This document shows positions 1-7,349 of a stretch of DNA of 14,138 nt, piece after piece. Every line of letters begins with the position of its first letter. Positions within the stretch are counted from its first letter, which is position 1. Source of the DNA: CAIXZV01 sp037446495 (GTDB lineage Bacteria; Chloroflexota; Limnocylindria; Limnocylindrales; CSP1-4); contig JBBIIL010000074.1 of NCBI GenBank assembly GCA_037446495.1, forward strand, positions 1 through 14,138, given 5' to 3'. A program made the position numbers and the translations under genes. A model generated the notes under the pieces. That model was not told the origin of the DNA and did no database searches. It saw nothing but the letters and a program-made list of their open reading frames with translations.

Positions 1-1
1 T

Positions 2-130
2 GCGCCCGTGCCCGCCGGTGCCGCCGCTGCGGCTGGCCTCGCCGCTGCGATCGGCCGCGGCGCAGCTCCAGCCGGTCCGCTGCCGGTCTCCCCAGAGGAG
101 ATCTACCCGCAGCCGGGAGGGCGACCCTAG
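2..130 (+). CDS. 3' end of an unidentified plus-strand gene (partial)
   Basis: The frame is open from the left edge to a TAG at 128-130 and gives about 42 residues, Ala/Gly/Pro-rich and ending in EEIYPQPGGRP. Third positions are almost all G or C, as in the confident genes here. The stop falls on a CTAG tetranucleotide that also supplies the stop of the convergent kinase gene, which makes a true gene end more believable. The fragment is too short and low in complexity to name a family. It could be chance open frame in GC-rich DNA; sequence to the left would decide. Confidence 0.4.
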   Translation, partial: APVPAGAAAAAGLAAAIGRGAAPAGPLPVSPEEIYPQPGGRP

Positions 131-1161
131 TCCCGCCCACGCAGGCGCTGATCGGTGAGCTCAGCGCGAAGCCTCGCCTCGACGGCTGCCGGCGTTCCCC
201 CGCCGAGCAACCGGTCCAGCCCGATGAGCGCGGCCCCGACGACCGGCTGCATCCCCAGCCGAGCGATCCGCGCCCGGGGCGCCGCTGCCCTGACGCCGGC
301 CTCGATGCGCGCGTAGAACGCCGGGTCCTCGGCCCGGAACACGCCGCCGGCGAGGACCACGTCCGGGTCGAGCCGCCCGAGCCGCACCCGCCGGATGGCA
401 GCGGTGGCCCATGCCACCGTCTCGTCAGCCTGCCGGTCAATGATCTCGCGCGCCACGGGATCGCCGGCTGCCGCCGCCGCGAAGACGAGCGGAGAGATCT
501 CGCGATGCCGATGCCACGATATCCGCCCGCGGTGGAACGCCACCGTGAGCGACCGCGGCGTCGCGACGCCGAAATACGCGGGCACGGTCTGCCGCAGGAG
601 CGTGGCCGGACCCCGGCCGTCCCACGCCCGGACCGCCGCCGCCAGCCCGGCCTGCCCGATCGCGCTGCCGCCACCCCAGTCGCCGGACGCCTCCCCCAGC
701 GCCATGAAGCGGGCCTCGTCCCCACGGGGGTTCCGGCCCAGGCAGTTCATGCCGCTGCCGCAGATGACCACGACGCCCCACGAGCGGTTGGTGCCCGCGC
801 GCAGGCCCGCGTCGCAGTCGTTGGTCACGATCTCGCCCGGCGCCAGGGCAAGGCGCCGGATCCCGCGCGCGATCAGCCGCACGTCGGCCGCGAAGTCCGC
901 CCCCGCCGCGCTGCAGGCAACGAGCTCGGCGACCGGTCGGCGGTCGCGAGCCAGCCCCGCCGACGCGAGGGCCTCCTCGACGAGCCGACCCAGCCCCGCT
1001 GCCGCACCAGCCGCGCCCACCTGCTGGTGCGACACGGTGGTCCCGCGCCTGGCGGCGACGACCGTGCCGTCGCTGGCGACGACGGCCACGTCGGTCTTCG
1101 AGTTGCCGACGTCCACCGCGATGACCGCCGCAACGGGACCAACCGCCACGAGATCAGCCAC
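127..1161 (-). CDS. BadF/BadG-type (N-acetylglucosamine kinase-like) sugar kinase
   Basis: A 344-residue cytoplasmic ATP-dependent sugar kinase of the ASKHA fold, in the BadF/BadG/BcrA/BcrD family that includes N-acetylglucosamine kinases. The phosphate-1 motif is DVGNSKTD (residues 17-24). It is followed by the catalytic-loop motif TNDCDAGLRAG, the phosphate-2-like VICGSGMNC and a GEASGDWGGGSAIG segment, which match the order in NAGK proteins. The frame stays open upstream into the repressor gene, so the start must be chosen: GTG at 1161 has a GAGG about 10 bases upstream and overlaps the repressor stop by 8 bp; GTG at 1149 is the alternative. The overlap implies translational coupling with the GntR gene. 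By family knowledge it would make GlcNAc-6-phosphate or a similar sugar phosphate, a natural effector for the UTRA repressor. It could instead phosphorylate the imported disaccharide for the GH4 enzymes. The family is clear; the substrate is not. Confidence 0.85.
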   Translation of the reverse strand: MADLVAVGPVAAVIAVDVGNSKTDVAVVASDGTVVAARRGTTVSHQQVGAAGAAAGLGRLVEEALASAGLARDRRPVAELVACSAAGADFAADVRLIARGIRRLALAPGEIVTNDCDAGLRAGTNRSWGVVVICGSGMNCLGRNPRGDEARFMALGEASGDWGGGSAIGQAGLAAAVRAWDGRGPATLLRQTVPAYFGVATPRSLTVAFHRGRISWHRHREISPLVFAAAAAGDPVAREIIDRQADETVAWATAAIRRVRLGRLDPDVVLAGGVFRAEDPAFYARIEAGVRAAAPRARIARLGMQPVVGAALIGLDRLLGGGTPAAVEARLRAELTDQRLRGRD

Positions 1162-2008
1162 CGTCGTCCTCGTCCGCGCTCGGCTCGACCGGCTCGTCCG
1201 CGCTCGGCTCGACCGGCTCGTCCGCGCTCGGCTCGACCGGCTCGACGAGCCTGACCCGGTTGCCCGTCGGCTCCACGTAGTAGCGCGCCCGCTCCGGCGA
1301 GACGACGGTCCGGCTGTGCTCGATCGGGACGTCGTCCGCGGTGAAGGCGACGCCCTCGAACTGGACCGCCGGCCGACGCGACCGCAGCGCCAGCAGCTCC
1401 GCCTCGCGGGCGCTCGGCACGACCGCGGATAGCATCTCGCGGTACCGCTCCACCGGGCAGTGGTAGTCGTCGCGCAGGATGTCCCACAGCGACGCCTCGC
1501 CGCCGAGGTCGCGGTCGATGAGGCCCGGCACGAGGGCCGCGGGAAGGCGGACCTGCTCCAGCACGAGCGGCTGCCCGTCAGCGCCACGGACCCGCTCTAG
1601 GAAGTAGACAGGTGCTCGGGGCGAGATGGCGAGCGCATTCGCGACGACGGGCGTCGCCTCCTCCTGCCTGGCCGTGACAACCACGGAGTAGGGCTGGAAC
1701 CCCAGCGAGCGGAGCTCGTCCGCGAAGCCGACCGGGCCGACAAGGTTGCGCGCGATAAGCGGCTCGGTGACGAAGGTGCCGCGGCCACGGGTGCGCTCCA
1801 GTCGGCCCTCGCGCACCAGCTCGTCCAGGGCGCGCCGGACGGTGATGAGGCTGCAGCCGAAGCTCGTCGCGAACTCGCGCTCCGTGGGGAGCTGGTCGCC
1901 ACGCCTCCAGACCCCGTCGCCCAGCGCATCCACCAGGTGGAGGTAGACCTGGTGGTAGAGGGGGACCGGGCCCCGCTCGAGGGAGTAGCCGCTGAACCTG
2001 TTCGCCAT
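1154..2008 (-). CDS. GntR-family repressor with UTRA sensor domain
   Basis: A 284-residue transcription factor of the GntR family, HutC/UTRA subfamily. An N-terminal winged helix-turn-helix covers about residues 15-80, with the hallmark segments LPTEREFATSFGCS, TVRRALDELVREG and RTRGRGTFV. An UTRA effector domain follows to about residue 245 (for example VYFLERVRGADGQPL and PIEHSRTVV). UTRA domains of this subfamily commonly bind phosphosugars, NagR/YvoA binding amino-sugar phosphates. The ATG at 2008 gives the normal N-terminus for the family. The gene diverges from the GH4/ABC cluster and is followed by an overlapping sugar kinase, so it is probably the local repressor of both units. Its C-terminus is odd: a short acidic tail with three exact copies of EPVEPSAD (about residues 256-279), outside the folded domain. 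The regulator class is secure; the ligand is inferred from context. Confidence 0.92.
   Translation of the reverse strand: MANRFSGYSLERGPVPLYHQVYLHLVDALGDGVWRRGDQLPTEREFATSFGCSLITVRRALDELVREGRLERTRGRGTFVTEPLIARNLVGPVGFADELRSLGFQPYSVVVTARQEEATPVVANALAISPRAPVYFLERVRGADGQPLVLEQVRLPAALVPGLIDRDLGGEASLWDILRDDYHCPVERYREMLSAVVPSAREAELLALRSRRPAVQFEGVAFTADDVPIEHSRTVVSPERARYYVEPTGNRVRLVEPVEPSADEPVEPSADEPVEPSADEDDGG
1171..1242 (-). repeat. Three exact 24-bp tandem repeats in the repressor gene
   Basis: Three perfect head-to-tail copies of a 24-bp unit lie at 1171-1194, 1195-1218 and 1219-1242. The unit is a multiple of three, so in the repressor frame each copy encodes EPVEPSAD. Gain or loss of a copy would lengthen or shorten the acidic tail without a frameshift. 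In the kinase frame the same DNA is also open, which is why that frame extends far upstream. The exactness of the copies suggests recent expansion by slippage or unequal exchange. Confidence 0.93.
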
Positions 2009-2155
2009 CGGCGCGAAGGCTCCCGTCCGGGGGCTTGCAAGTGATTGCTCATAATGTTACAAATACGCCGATCGCTGGTCAAGGTTGCTGGTGGGTTGCG
2101 AGGAGCCGGAGGCGTCCGGGGCTTGCCGGCGGACCAGCCAAGGGAGCCCGGAACG
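2009..2155. promoter_or_regulatory. Divergent promoter/operator region between the repressor and the uptake cluster
   Basis: This 147-bp gap holds the main AT-rich island of the window (about 2035-2066). For the plus-strand cluster I see TTGCAA (2035-2040), a 17-bp spacer and TACAAA (2058-2063). For the minus-strand unit I see TTGACC (read from 2082 to 2077), a 17-bp spacer and TAACAT (2059 to 2054). The two candidate promoters overlap, so one bound repressor could block both. A weak dyad TGA-N4-TCA (2042-2051) and TTGCAA/TTACAA arms (2035-2062) are possible operator elements, but none is a convincing match to a known GntR operator. A strong Shine-Dalgarno AAGGGAG lies at 2140-2146, 9 bases before the GH4 start. 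Confidence 0.45.
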
Positions 2156-3430
2156 ATGGGACTCCGGATTGCGGTTGTCGGCGCGGGCAGCACCTATACG
2201 CCGGAACTCGTGGAGGGCTTCGCCCGCCGCACGGACCGGCTGCTCGTGGACGAACTCGTCCTGCTGGACCCGGACCTGGAGCGGCTCGCGCCCGTGGCCG
2301 GCCTCACCGAGCGCATGCTGGATCGCGCCGACGTGCCCACGCGCCTGACCGTCACGGATAACCGGTCGGCCGCGCTCGACGGCGCCGACTTCGTGATCGT
2401 GCAGCTGCGCATCGGCGGCCAGGCCGCCCGCCACGTGGACGAGACCCTGCCGCACCGCTTCGGCGTTCTGGGCCAGGAGACGACCGGCCCGGGCGGGTTC
2501 GCCAAGGCGCTGCGCACCGTTCCCGTTGTGCTGGACGTGGCCGAGGAGGTGGCTCGCCGCGCGGCGCCCGGGGCGTGGATCGTGGATTTCACCAACCCGG
2601 TCGGGATCGTGACGCAGGCGCTGCTGGACGCGGGTGCGCGCGCGATCGGCCTATGCAACGTGGCGATCGGCCTCCAGCGCCGCCTGGCCGCCCATTACAA
2701 CGTGACGGCCGAGCGCGTGGCGCTCGAGCACGTGGGCCTCAACCACCTGACCTGGGAGCGCGCCGTCCAGGTTGACGGCGTGGACCGGCTGTCCGAGCTG
2801 CTGGCGCGCGACGGCGCCTGGCTCGAGCAGGAGATGGGCATGCCCGTCGAGCTCATGCGGGACCTGGGTGCGATCCCGTCCTACTACCTCCGGTACTTCT
2901 ACCAGCGCGACGAGGTGCTGGCGGCGCAGCTGCAGGGCCGCTCCCGGGCCGAGGAGGTCGCCGAGATCGAGCGGGGCCTGCTGGAGCTCTACCGCGACCC
3001 GTCGCTCGACCACAAGCCCGAGCTCCTCGAGCACCGGGGCGGTGCGTTCTACAGCGAGGCGGCCGCCCAGCTCATCGAGTCGCTGCACCTGGGCAAGGGC
3101 GACGTCCAAGTGGTGAACGTGCAGAACAACGGCGCGCTGCCGGACCTGCCCGCGTCGGCCGTGGTGGAGATCCCGGCCCGGATCGACGCCACCGGGGCCA
3201 CGCCTCTGCCGCTCGCGCCCCTCGCCCCGGAGATCCGGGGTCTCGTCCAGGCCGTTAAGGCCTACGAGGAGCTGGCGATTCAGGCGGCCATCTCCGGCGA
3301 CCGGACCGTTGCCGTCAAGGCGCTGCTCGCGCACCCGCTCGTGGGGCGTTTCGACCTGGCGCGCGACCTGGTCGCGGCCCTGCTGGACGCCAACCGCTCC
3401 CACCTGCCGCGGTTCGGCGGCATCGCGTGA
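2156..3430 (+). CDS. GH4 family NAD/metal-dependent 6-phospho-beta-glycosidase-like enzyme (first copy)
   Basis: A 424-residue glycoside hydrolase family 4 enzyme, probably cytoplasmic, that would cleave a 6-phosphorylated glycoside by the NAD+/divalent-metal redox-elimination mechanism. The N-terminal Rossmann motif is VVGAGSTYTPELVEGF. Further on are GQETTGPGGFAKALRTVP and DFTNPVGIVTQAL, then the metal-ligand pair Cys167 (GLCNVAIG) and His197 (GLNHLTW). Tyr243/Tyr244 in the SYYLRYFYQ segment are candidates for the base. Length is normal for GH4. The frame is open back to 2045, but ATG 2156 has AAGGGAG 9 bases upstream and gives the standard N-terminus, so I chose it. It is the first gene of the plus-strand cluster, next to the divergent repressor. 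The 6-phospho-beta-glucosidase subgroup fits best. A 6-phospho-chitobiose-type substrate is possible given the NAGK-like kinase; specificity is not readable. Confidence 0.9.
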   Translation: MGLRIAVVGAGSTYTPELVEGFARRTDRLLVDELVLLDPDLERLAPVAGLTERMLDRADVPTRLTVTDNRSAALDGADFVIVQLRIGGQAARHVDETLPHRFGVLGQETTGPGGFAKALRTVPVVLDVAEEVARRAAPGAWIVDFTNPVGIVTQALLDAGARAIGLCNVAIGLQRRLAAHYNVTAERVALEHVGLNHLTWERAVQVDGVDRLSELLARDGAWLEQEMGMPVELMRDLGAIPSYYLRYFYQRDEVLAAQLQGRSRAEEVAEIERGLLELYRDPSLDHKPELLEHRGGAFYSEAAAQLIESLHLGKGDVQVVNVQNNGALPDLPASAVVEIPARIDATGATPLPLAPLAPEIRGLVQAVKAYEELAIQAAISGDRTVAVKALLAHPLVGRFDLARDLVAALLDANRSHLPRFGGIA

Positions 3431-3548
3431 CCACATGGCGAGGCCTCCCAGTCCGCCCTGGACGCGGACGAGGGCATGGCCTGACCTCACCCGACAGGGT
3501 CGTGGACCGGAGGCGCCCGACCCGCCCGTACCGTTAGAGGAGCTCGCG

Positions 3549-5333
3549 ATGACCCAGGCACGAAGACTGCTGGCGCTCGGCGTCGCCGCCAGCCTGGCCC
3601 TGGTGGGCTGCGGGGGCAGCACGGCCAGCCCAGCCGCGTCGACCGGCGCATCAACCGCGCCATCGACCGCGGCCTCGGCCCCAGCCAGCGCCGCGGGGTC
3701 GGCCGCGACCAGCGCGGCACCGGCCGCCACCAAGAAGATGATCGCCAAACTCTCGATCGACAATGAGTCCGGCTCGGCGTGGAACTGCCAGTTCAACCCG
3801 CTGAACACCTCTGACAACTGGTACACCGACGGCTACATCTACGAGCCGCTGTACTACATCAACTCCCTGCAGTCCAACCCGGACGGCTCGCCCAAGACCA
3901 CCCCGTGGCTCGCGACGGCGTACGCCTGGAACACGGACCAGACGCAGGTCACCTTCACGATCCGCCAGGGCGTGAAGTGGAGCGACGGCCAGGACTTCAC
4001 CGCTGACGACGTGGTCTACACGTTCAACGCGCTGAAGAACGACGCCGGCGCTGACGTCCAGGGGCTCTGGACGGGCGCGAGCGCCAAGCTCACGACGGTG
4101 GCGAAGGACAGCAGCGACCCGACCAAGGTCGTCTTCACGTTCGACAAGCCCGCGGGCACCATCCTCTACTACCTCGCCGTCCAGCAGCCGATCGTCCCGC
4201 AGCACATCTTCGGTGCGTCCGGCGTGGACCAGACCAAGCTTGAGACGCTGCCGAACACCAACCCGGTTGGCACGGGCGCCTTCACGATGGGCCAGTGCGA
4301 AGGCACGAACATGAAGTACCTCCGCAACAAGACCTACTGGCAGAGCACGCAGGACAACGTGGTCCCGAAGGTCGAGGAGATCGACTACCCGGCCTACCTG
4401 TCCAACGACTCGGCGAACCAGGTGCTCCATGACGGCGGCGCCCAGTGGGGCGGCCAGTTCATCCCGAACATCCAGGCCTACTACCTCGACGTCAGCCCCG
4501 AGCACCACATCTGGCAGCCGGCAACGGGCAACGTGATGATGTACCTCAACATCGCCAAGGATCCGCTCCTGGCCAAGGTCGCCGTCCGCCAGGCGCTCTC
4601 CTTCGCGATCAACCGCAACGACGCGTCAACCCTCGGCGAGGGCGGCCAGGAGCTGCCGTCGAACCAGACCGGCATCGTCCTGCCCACGTTCCAGGGCTGG
4701 TACGACAAGTCCATCGACACCACCGTGCCCGGCGGCGATCCCGCCAAGGCCGGCTCGATCCTGGAGGCCGCGGGATTCACCAAGGGCGCGGACGGGATCT
4801 ACGCCGACTCCGCTGGGAAGAAGCTGTCCTTCACCATCAAGAGCGTCCAGGGCTATAGCGACTGGGACGCGTCCATCCAGACGATCATCGCCTCGCTCAA
4901 GAAGGCCGGCATCGAGCTCAAGCAGCAGGACGAGGACGCGGGCACGCTGTCGGCGGACCTCGCATCCGGCAACTTCCAGATCGCGTACAACTCGGCTAAT
5001 GGCGGCCCCACCCCGTTCTACGAGCTCCGCAACGACATGGACAGCGGCAGCTTCACCAACTACGGCAAGTACAAGAACCCCGCGGCTGACGACCTGATCG
5101 CGCAGTACCTCAAGTCCACGTCCATCGACGAGCAGAAGGCCATCGTGCTCAAGCTCGGCAAGATCATGAACGACGACGTCCCGGTGATCCCGGTGACCGA
5201 GTCCGCGGACTGGTTCCAGTACGACACCACGTCCATCGACGGCTGGCCCACCGCGGACAACCCGTACTGCCAGCCCGCCCCGTGGAACATCCCCGACAAC
5301 ATGGTCCTGCTCACCACCATCTGGGGCAAGTAG
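3549..5333 (+). CDS. Family-5 ABC transporter substrate-binding lipoprotein
   Basis: A 594-residue extracytoplasmic solute-binding protein of the SBP_bac_5 (OppA/DppA) type. The N-terminus MTQARRLLALGVAASLAL runs into lipobox LVGC with the acylated Cys21, so it is a membrane-anchored lipoprotein. An Ala/Ser/Thr/Pro linker (residues 22-61) tethers the binding domain. The family signature is at about residues 134-159 (VTFTIRQGVKWSDG, FTADDVVYTF). The frame is open upstream, but ATG 3549 has AGAGGAG at 3536-3542 with a 6-base spacer and gives the perfect signal peptide. It lies 118 bp after the GH4 gene and 48 bp before the permease; the first gap shows no convincing promoter or terminator. Family-5 proteins bind peptides, but several bind beta-glucosides, cellobiose or chitobiose. 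The sugar genes on both sides favour an oligosaccharide ligand; a peptide cannot be excluded. Confidence 0.93.
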   Translation: MTQARRLLALGVAASLALVGCGGSTASPAASTGASTAPSTAASAPASAAGSAATSAAPAATKKMIAKLSIDNESGSAWNCQFNPLNTSDNWYTDGYIYEPLYYINSLQSNPDGSPKTTPWLATAYAWNTDQTQVTFTIRQGVKWSDGQDFTADDVVYTFNALKNDAGADVQGLWTGASAKLTTVAKDSSDPTKVVFTFDKPAGTILYYLAVQQPIVPQHIFGASGVDQTKLETLPNTNPVGTGAFTMGQCEGTNMKYLRNKTYWQSTQDNVVPKVEEIDYPAYLSNDSANQVLHDGGAQWGGQFIPNIQAYYLDVSPEHHIWQPATGNVMMYLNIAKDPLLAKVAVRQALSFAINRNDASTLGEGGQELPSNQTGIVLPTFQGWYDKSIDTTVPGGDPAKAGSILEAAGFTKGADGIYADSAGKKLSFTIKSVQGYSDWDASIQTIIASLKKAGIELKQQDEDAGTLSADLASGNFQIAYNSANGGPTPFYELRNDMDSGSFTNYGKYKNPAADDLIAQYLKSTSIDEQKAIVLKLGKIMNDDVPVIPVTESADWFQYDTTSIDGWPTADNPYCQPAPWNIPDNMVLLTTIWGK

Positions 5334-5381
5334 GCCACACCGCCAACAGAGCAGCGCCGGTCAGGAGGGACTGGAGCAGGC

Positions 5382-6344
5382 ATGCGCTTCATCGGACGCA
5401 GAATGGCCCTGTTCCTCCTGACGCTGTGGGCCGCGCTGACGCTGAACTTCATCATCCCCCGGCTCATGCCGGGGGATGCCGCCCTCGCGATGTGGTCCCA
5501 CATCCACAACGCCACGCCGGCGCAGCTCGCGGCGCTGGAGGCCGAGTTCGGAGCCGCCGGCCAGAACCCGGTCGTCGCGTACTTCGGGTACCTCGGCAAC
5601 TGCCTGACGCTCAACTTCGGGGTGACCACGGACCAGGTGCCCGTGGTCACGAAGATCATGCAGGGGCTGCCCTGGACGATCGGCCTCGTGGGCGTGTCCA
5701 CGGTGATCGCGTTCGCGCTGGGCACGCTGCTGGGGATGTACGGCGCCTGGCGCCGCGGCAGCTGGACGGACAACCTGCTCTCGCCGCTGCTGTTCATCGT
5801 GACCACGTTCCCGATCTTCTTCCTGGGCCTGGTGCTGCTGCTGGTCTTCGGCGTGGCGCTGCACTGGTTCCCCACGAACCACCCGTACTCGACGCCGCCG
5901 ACGCTGAGCGTTGCGTCGGTCGCGGACATCGGGTACCACGCGTTCCTGCCGGCGGTCACGCTGGTGCTGGCGGCCGCCGGCGGCTGGATCTACACGATGC
6001 GCAACAACATGATCGCGACGCTATCTGAGGACTACGTGCGGATGGCGCGGGCGAAGGGCCTGTCGTCGTGGCGGATCATGGTCAGCTACTCGGCCCGCAA
6101 CGCCATCCTGCCCAACCTCACCGGCTTCGCCATGCAGATGGGGTTCATCCTGGGCGGCTCGATCCTCGTCGAGTACATCTACTCGTACCAGGGCCTCGGC
6201 TACCTGTTCTACCAAGGCACGTCGAGCCGCGACCTGCCGCTGCAGCAGGCGCTGTTCCTGCTGTACACGGTGGCCGTGCTGATCTTCGTGCTCCTGGCGG
6301 ACTTCCTGACCGCGTGGCTCGACCCGCGCACGCGGACCGCGTAG
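5382..6344 (+). CDS. ABC transporter permease, DppB/OppB type
   Basis: A 320-residue inner-membrane permease forming half of the transport channel. There is a first membrane helix near residues 8-28, a periplasmic segment, and five more hydrophobic segments (about 100-125, 133-160, 180-205, 240-265 and 280-307). Between segments four and five is the cytoplasmic EAA-type loop EDYVRMARAKGLSSWRIM, which docks on the ATPase. It begins MRFIGRRMALFLLTLWAALT, the usual DppB start. Purine-rich CAGGAGGGA (5362-5370) and GGAGCAGG (5373-5380) precede ATG 5382. It is followed 9 bp later by its partner permease. Ordinary length and no defects seen. Confidence 0.93.
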   Translation: MRFIGRRMALFLLTLWAALTLNFIIPRLMPGDAALAMWSHIHNATPAQLAALEAEFGAAGQNPVVAYFGYLGNCLTLNFGVTTDQVPVVTKIMQGLPWTIGLVGVSTVIAFALGTLLGMYGAWRRGSWTDNLLSPLLFIVTTFPIFFLGLVLLLVFGVALHWFPTNHPYSTPPTLSVASVADIGYHAFLPAVTLVLAAAGGWIYTMRNNMIATLSEDYVRMARAKGLSSWRIMVSYSARNAILPNLTGFAMQMGFILGGSILVEYIYSYQGLGYLFYQGTSSRDLPLQQALFLLYTVAVLIFVLLADFLTAWLDPRTRTA

Positions 6345-6353
6345 GCGACGGGC

Positions 6354-7349
6354 ATGGCAGCGATCGACACCACCCTCACCCGGAAGCCCCCATCCTCGTC
6401 GTCGCATCAGGCGGTGGCGCGGGTCTCGAAGGCGATCCTGCGGAACCGCAAGGCCACCCTGGGTCTCGTGATGTTCCTGATCCTGCTGTTCGTGGCGCTG
6501 TTCCCGGACCTCATCACCAGCAAGCCGTGGAACGAGAGCGTCGTCCCGCCGGCGGTCATCGCGCAGTGCCAGCAGGACGCCGTCGCCGCGGGGAAGGTCC
6601 CCAACTGCTCGCAGTTCCCGCCGACGTGGCCCGACTATCCGCTGGGCACCACCCAGCTCAACTACGACGTCCTCTCCCAACTGGTCCACGCCACCGGCGT
6701 CACTCTGTTCACCACGCTCCTGATCAGCCTGCTGGTGACCGCCATCTCGGTCGTCGTCGGCGTCACGGCGGCGTATGCCGGCGGAAGGGGGGACTTGGGG
6801 CTGTCGTTCACGACGGACGTGTTCCTGGTGATCCCGGCGCTGCCGCTGCTGATCGTCCTGTCCACCTATCTCGCCAGTGGCGGCATCGCGGCCATCGTCT
6901 TCGTCATGACCATCACCAGCTGGGCCTTCGGCGCCCGGCAGCTCCGCGCCCAGGGCATGTCGATCCGCTCCAAGGAGTTCCTCGAGGCGGCCCGCGTGCG
7001 GGGTGAGCGGAGCTGGTACGTGATCTTCGCGGAGATCCTGCCCAACATGCTCCCGCTCATCGTGGCGGCGTTCCTGGGCACCTCGGTCTACGTCGTGGCC
7101 ACGATGGCCGGCCTCCAGTTCCTGGGCTTCGGCAACGTGGGCGACACGCTCACCTGGGGCACGATGATCTACCAGTCCCAGCAGTCCATGGCCCTCGAGT
7201 CCGGCAACATCTGGTGGCTGCTGTCGCCGATCATCGCCGTGGCCTTCCTGGGAACATCGTTCGCGCTGCTCAACTACGCATTCGACGAGATCGCGAACCC
7301 CGCTCTGCGCAAGTCGAACCGGAGGCGGCGTGCCCAGCCCGCTGCTTGA
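6354..7349 (+). CDS. ABC transporter permease, DppC/OppC type
   Basis: A 331-residue partner permease. After a basic cytoplasmic N-terminus (RVSKAILRNRKATLGLV, the typical DppC entry) come a first membrane helix and a long extracytoplasmic loop. The loop has two cysteines about 14 residues apart (IAQCQQ and VPNCSQF), possibly a disulfide. Further hydrophobic helices and the EAA-type loop EAARVRGERSWYVIFAEILP follow. ATG 6354 lies 9 bp after the preceding stop. The last 20 bp overlap the start of the first ATPase gene, so the two are likely translationally coupled. The two-cysteine loop is longer than in textbook DppC but I have seen similar loops in sugar-type family-5 systems (recollection, not searched). 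Confidence 0.92.
   Translation: MAAIDTTLTRKPPSSSSHQAVARVSKAILRNRKATLGLVMFLILLFVALFPDLITSKPWNESVVPPAVIAQCQQDAVAAGKVPNCSQFPPTWPDYPLGTTQLNYDVLSQLVHATGVTLFTTLLISLLVTAISVVVGVTAAYAGGRGDLGLSFTTDVFLVIPALPLLIVLSTYLASGGIAAIVFVMTITSWAFGARQLRAQGMSIRSKEFLEAARVRGERSWYVIFAEILPNMLPLIVAAFLGTSVYVVATMAGLQFLGFGNVGDTLTWGTMIYQSQQSMALESGNIWWLLSPIIAVAFLGTSFALLNYAFDEIANPALRKSNRRRRAQPAA

Noticed and set aside
395..1432. A 345-residue plus-strand open frame opposite the kinase and repressor genes
   Set aside because: It is Arg/Ala/Pro/Ser-rich with no recognisable motif, and the opposite strand carries clear kinase and GntR motifs. Typical antisense shadow in high-GC coding DNA.
1162..1587. Upstream part of the kinase frame, which is open for 142 codons into the repressor gene
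   Set aside because: The translation is Arg/Ser/Thr-rich and overlaps the UTRA domain and the 24-bp repeats. The kinase fold begins just after the GTG at 1161.
3492..3502. Small hairpin CGAC-AGG-GTCG between the first GH4 and lipoprotein genes
   Set aside because: Only a 4-bp stem and no U tract; expected by chance at this GC content.
2651..3826. A 391-residue minus-strand frame across the first GH4 gene and the lipoprotein start
   Set aside because: Shadow of two well-supported plus-strand genes; no family motif.
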